Positions 4,900-5,568 of a DNA stretch of 5,568 nucleotides are shown here, one piece after another; within the stretch, counting starts at the first letter, position 1, and each line of letters begins with the position of its first letter. The notes below the pieces were generated by a model. That model worked only from the letters and a program-made list of their open reading frames with translations. It was not told where the DNA came from and did not search any database. The position numbers and the translations under genes were made by a program. This DNA is from Oscillospiraceae bacterium (GTDB lineage: Bacteria; Bacillota; Clostridia; Oscillospirales; Acutalibacteraceae): assembly GCA_019422905.1 (NCBI GenBank), contig JAHZCM010000048.1, forward strand, positions 1 to 5,568. The letters run 5' to 3'.

Positions 4900-5568
4900 T
4901 TACGCAAAGAGCGCCTGAAGCGCGTCCTCATGCAGTTCCGCGCCGATCACGCAGAGACGGCCCATAACGATTGCGGAGCCTTCGCGGACGCTGCATTCCT
5001 CCGGCACGAAGTCAAAGTGCAGCCACTTGCCGTCCGCACCGGCCACGATGCCCTTTGCGCGGAGAATCGTGCCGTACTTCTCGCTGTCAGACAGCGCTTT
5101 GAGCGCCTGCTCGATCTCTTCTTTTGTGAACTTGCGCGTCGTTTCGATTCCCCAGCTCGTGAACACCTCGTCGGCATGATGATGGTGATGGCCGTGCTCG
5201 TGGTCATGGCAGCCACAGGTGCAATTTTCGTCATGCTCGTGATGATGTTCATGTTCATCATGGTCATGATGGTGGTGCTCATGGTCGTGGTCATGGCAGC
5301 CGCAGACACAGTCCTCGTCATGGTCGTGATGATGATGCTCGTGCTCCTCATGCCCGTGGTGATGGTGCTCATGCGCTTCGGCCTCCAGTTGTTTCAACTC
5401 CTCGGCAAGCGTGCTTCTGTGCTCCATCGCTTCCAGAATTTGCGCGCCGGAAAGCGCACCCCACGGCGTTGTGATGATCGTCGCCGCCGTATTGTGCTCG
5501 CGCAGCAGGGAAACGCAGGCGTCCAGCTTCTGCGGCGAAATGCCGGCGGTACGGCTCAGAGTGGGCGA
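4900..5568 (-). CDS. COG0523/CobW family GTPase with His/Cys-rich metal-binding loop (5' end outside window)
   Basis: The visible 222 residues are the C-terminal part of a CobW-family GTP-binding metallochaperone. The fragment opens with SRTAGISPQKLDACVSLL, fitting the guanine-specificity loop (an NKxD variant, LSRT) and the helix after it. It continues with TPWGALSGAQILEAME (35-50), a common COG0523 segment before the linker. Residues 66-131 are an extreme His-rich loop with two CxCGCH modules. The C-terminal CobW_C domain follows, with TILRAKGIVAG, KWLHFDFVPEE and the final GRLCVIGAELHEDALQALF. The Walker A and any CxCC motif lie upstream, beyond 5568. An ATG at 5427 is internal, since the frame stays open to the edge and its residues fit the family. 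COG0523 proteins use GTP hydrolysis to deliver zinc, cobalt, nickel or other metals; the His loop suggests zinc, nickel or cobalt here. Confidence 0.92.
   Translation of the reverse strand, partial: SPTLSRTAGISPQKLDACVSLLREHNTAATIITTPWGALSGAQILEAMEHRSTLAEELKQLEAEAHEHHHHGHEEHEHHHHDHDEDCVCGCHDHDHEHHHHDHDEHEHHHEHDENCTCGCHDHEHGHHHHHADEVFTSWGIETTRKFTKEEIEQALKALSDSEKYGTILRAKGIVAGADGKWLHFDFVPEECSVREGSAIVMGRLCVIGAELHEDALQALFA
5176..5373 (-). repeat. His-rich loop coding region with a duplicated Cys-x-Cys-Gly-Cys-His module
   Basis: This stretch encodes 66 residues, of which I count 33 His and 6 Cys, with most of the rest Asp and Glu. Two copies of the motif C-x-C-G-C-H-D-H-[DE]-H are at 5310-5281 and 5223-5194, 29 residues (87 nt) apart, each preceded by a similar EHEHHH and D-E-[DN] stretch. 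The copies differ at several codon positions (for example TGT GTC TGC against TGC ACC TGT), so they are either an older duplication or kept by selection on the protein. CAT/CAC and GAC/GAT runs make the DNA low-complexity and prone to length change. Confidence 0.85.

Noticed and set aside
3723..4967. Long plus-strand open frame (414 codons) opposite the CobW-DUF1980 gene
   Set aside because: It runs through a terminator, a promoter and a gap between genes and is antisense to a clear GTPase domain. No recognisable product.
5176..5373. CRISPR-like or satellite repeat array, suggested by repeated ATGGTCATG-type words
   Set aside because: The repetition comes from His, Asp and Glu codons within one open reading frame. 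There are only two 87-nt modules and no spacer structure.

Overview
The window reads as ordinary chromosome from a G+C-rich Firmicute, most likely a gut-type member of the Clostridia (Oscillospirales-like). This is inferred from gene content and style. There is an Rnf-type ferredoxin:NAD+ oxidoreductase gene, strong Shine-Dalgarno matches (AGAAAGGA), A/T-rich promoters and poly-U terminators between G+C-rich genes, and use of TTG and GTG starts. All six recognisable genes are on the minus strand, so transcription runs from right to left.

In transcription order the right end (5568-3888) holds two COG0523/CobW-type P-loop GTPase genes 67 nt apart. The first is cut by the window edge and carries a very His-rich loop with two CxCGCH modules. 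The second joins a divergent CobW-like GTPase domain to a C-terminal domain resembling DUF1980 (TIGR03943/YcgQ type). Together they look like a metal, probably zinc, handling unit. A strong intrinsic terminator (3864-3828) closes this pair.

A good extended -10 promoter (3806-3777) then starts a second block: a THUMP-domain RNA guanine-N2 methyltransferase of the RlmL/YpsC type (GTG start), a DagK/YegS-type lipid kinase (probable TTG start), and a RimJ/RimL-like GNAT acetyltransferase. The 192-nt gap after the methyltransferase holds an unexplained in-frame, coding-like stretch past its stop codon.

The left end (731-1) holds a canonical promoter, a G+C-rich leader and the first 158 codons of rnfC, normally the first gene of rnfCDGEAB. 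The leader contains an 11-bp intrinsic terminator whose upstream arm can instead pair with an earlier identical copy of the downstream arm. This is the architecture of transcription attenuation. No RNA genes, CRISPR arrays, insertion sequences or phage genes were seen. The most interesting points are the possible rnf attenuator, the CobW-DUF1980 fusion and the duplicated Cys/His metal-binding module.
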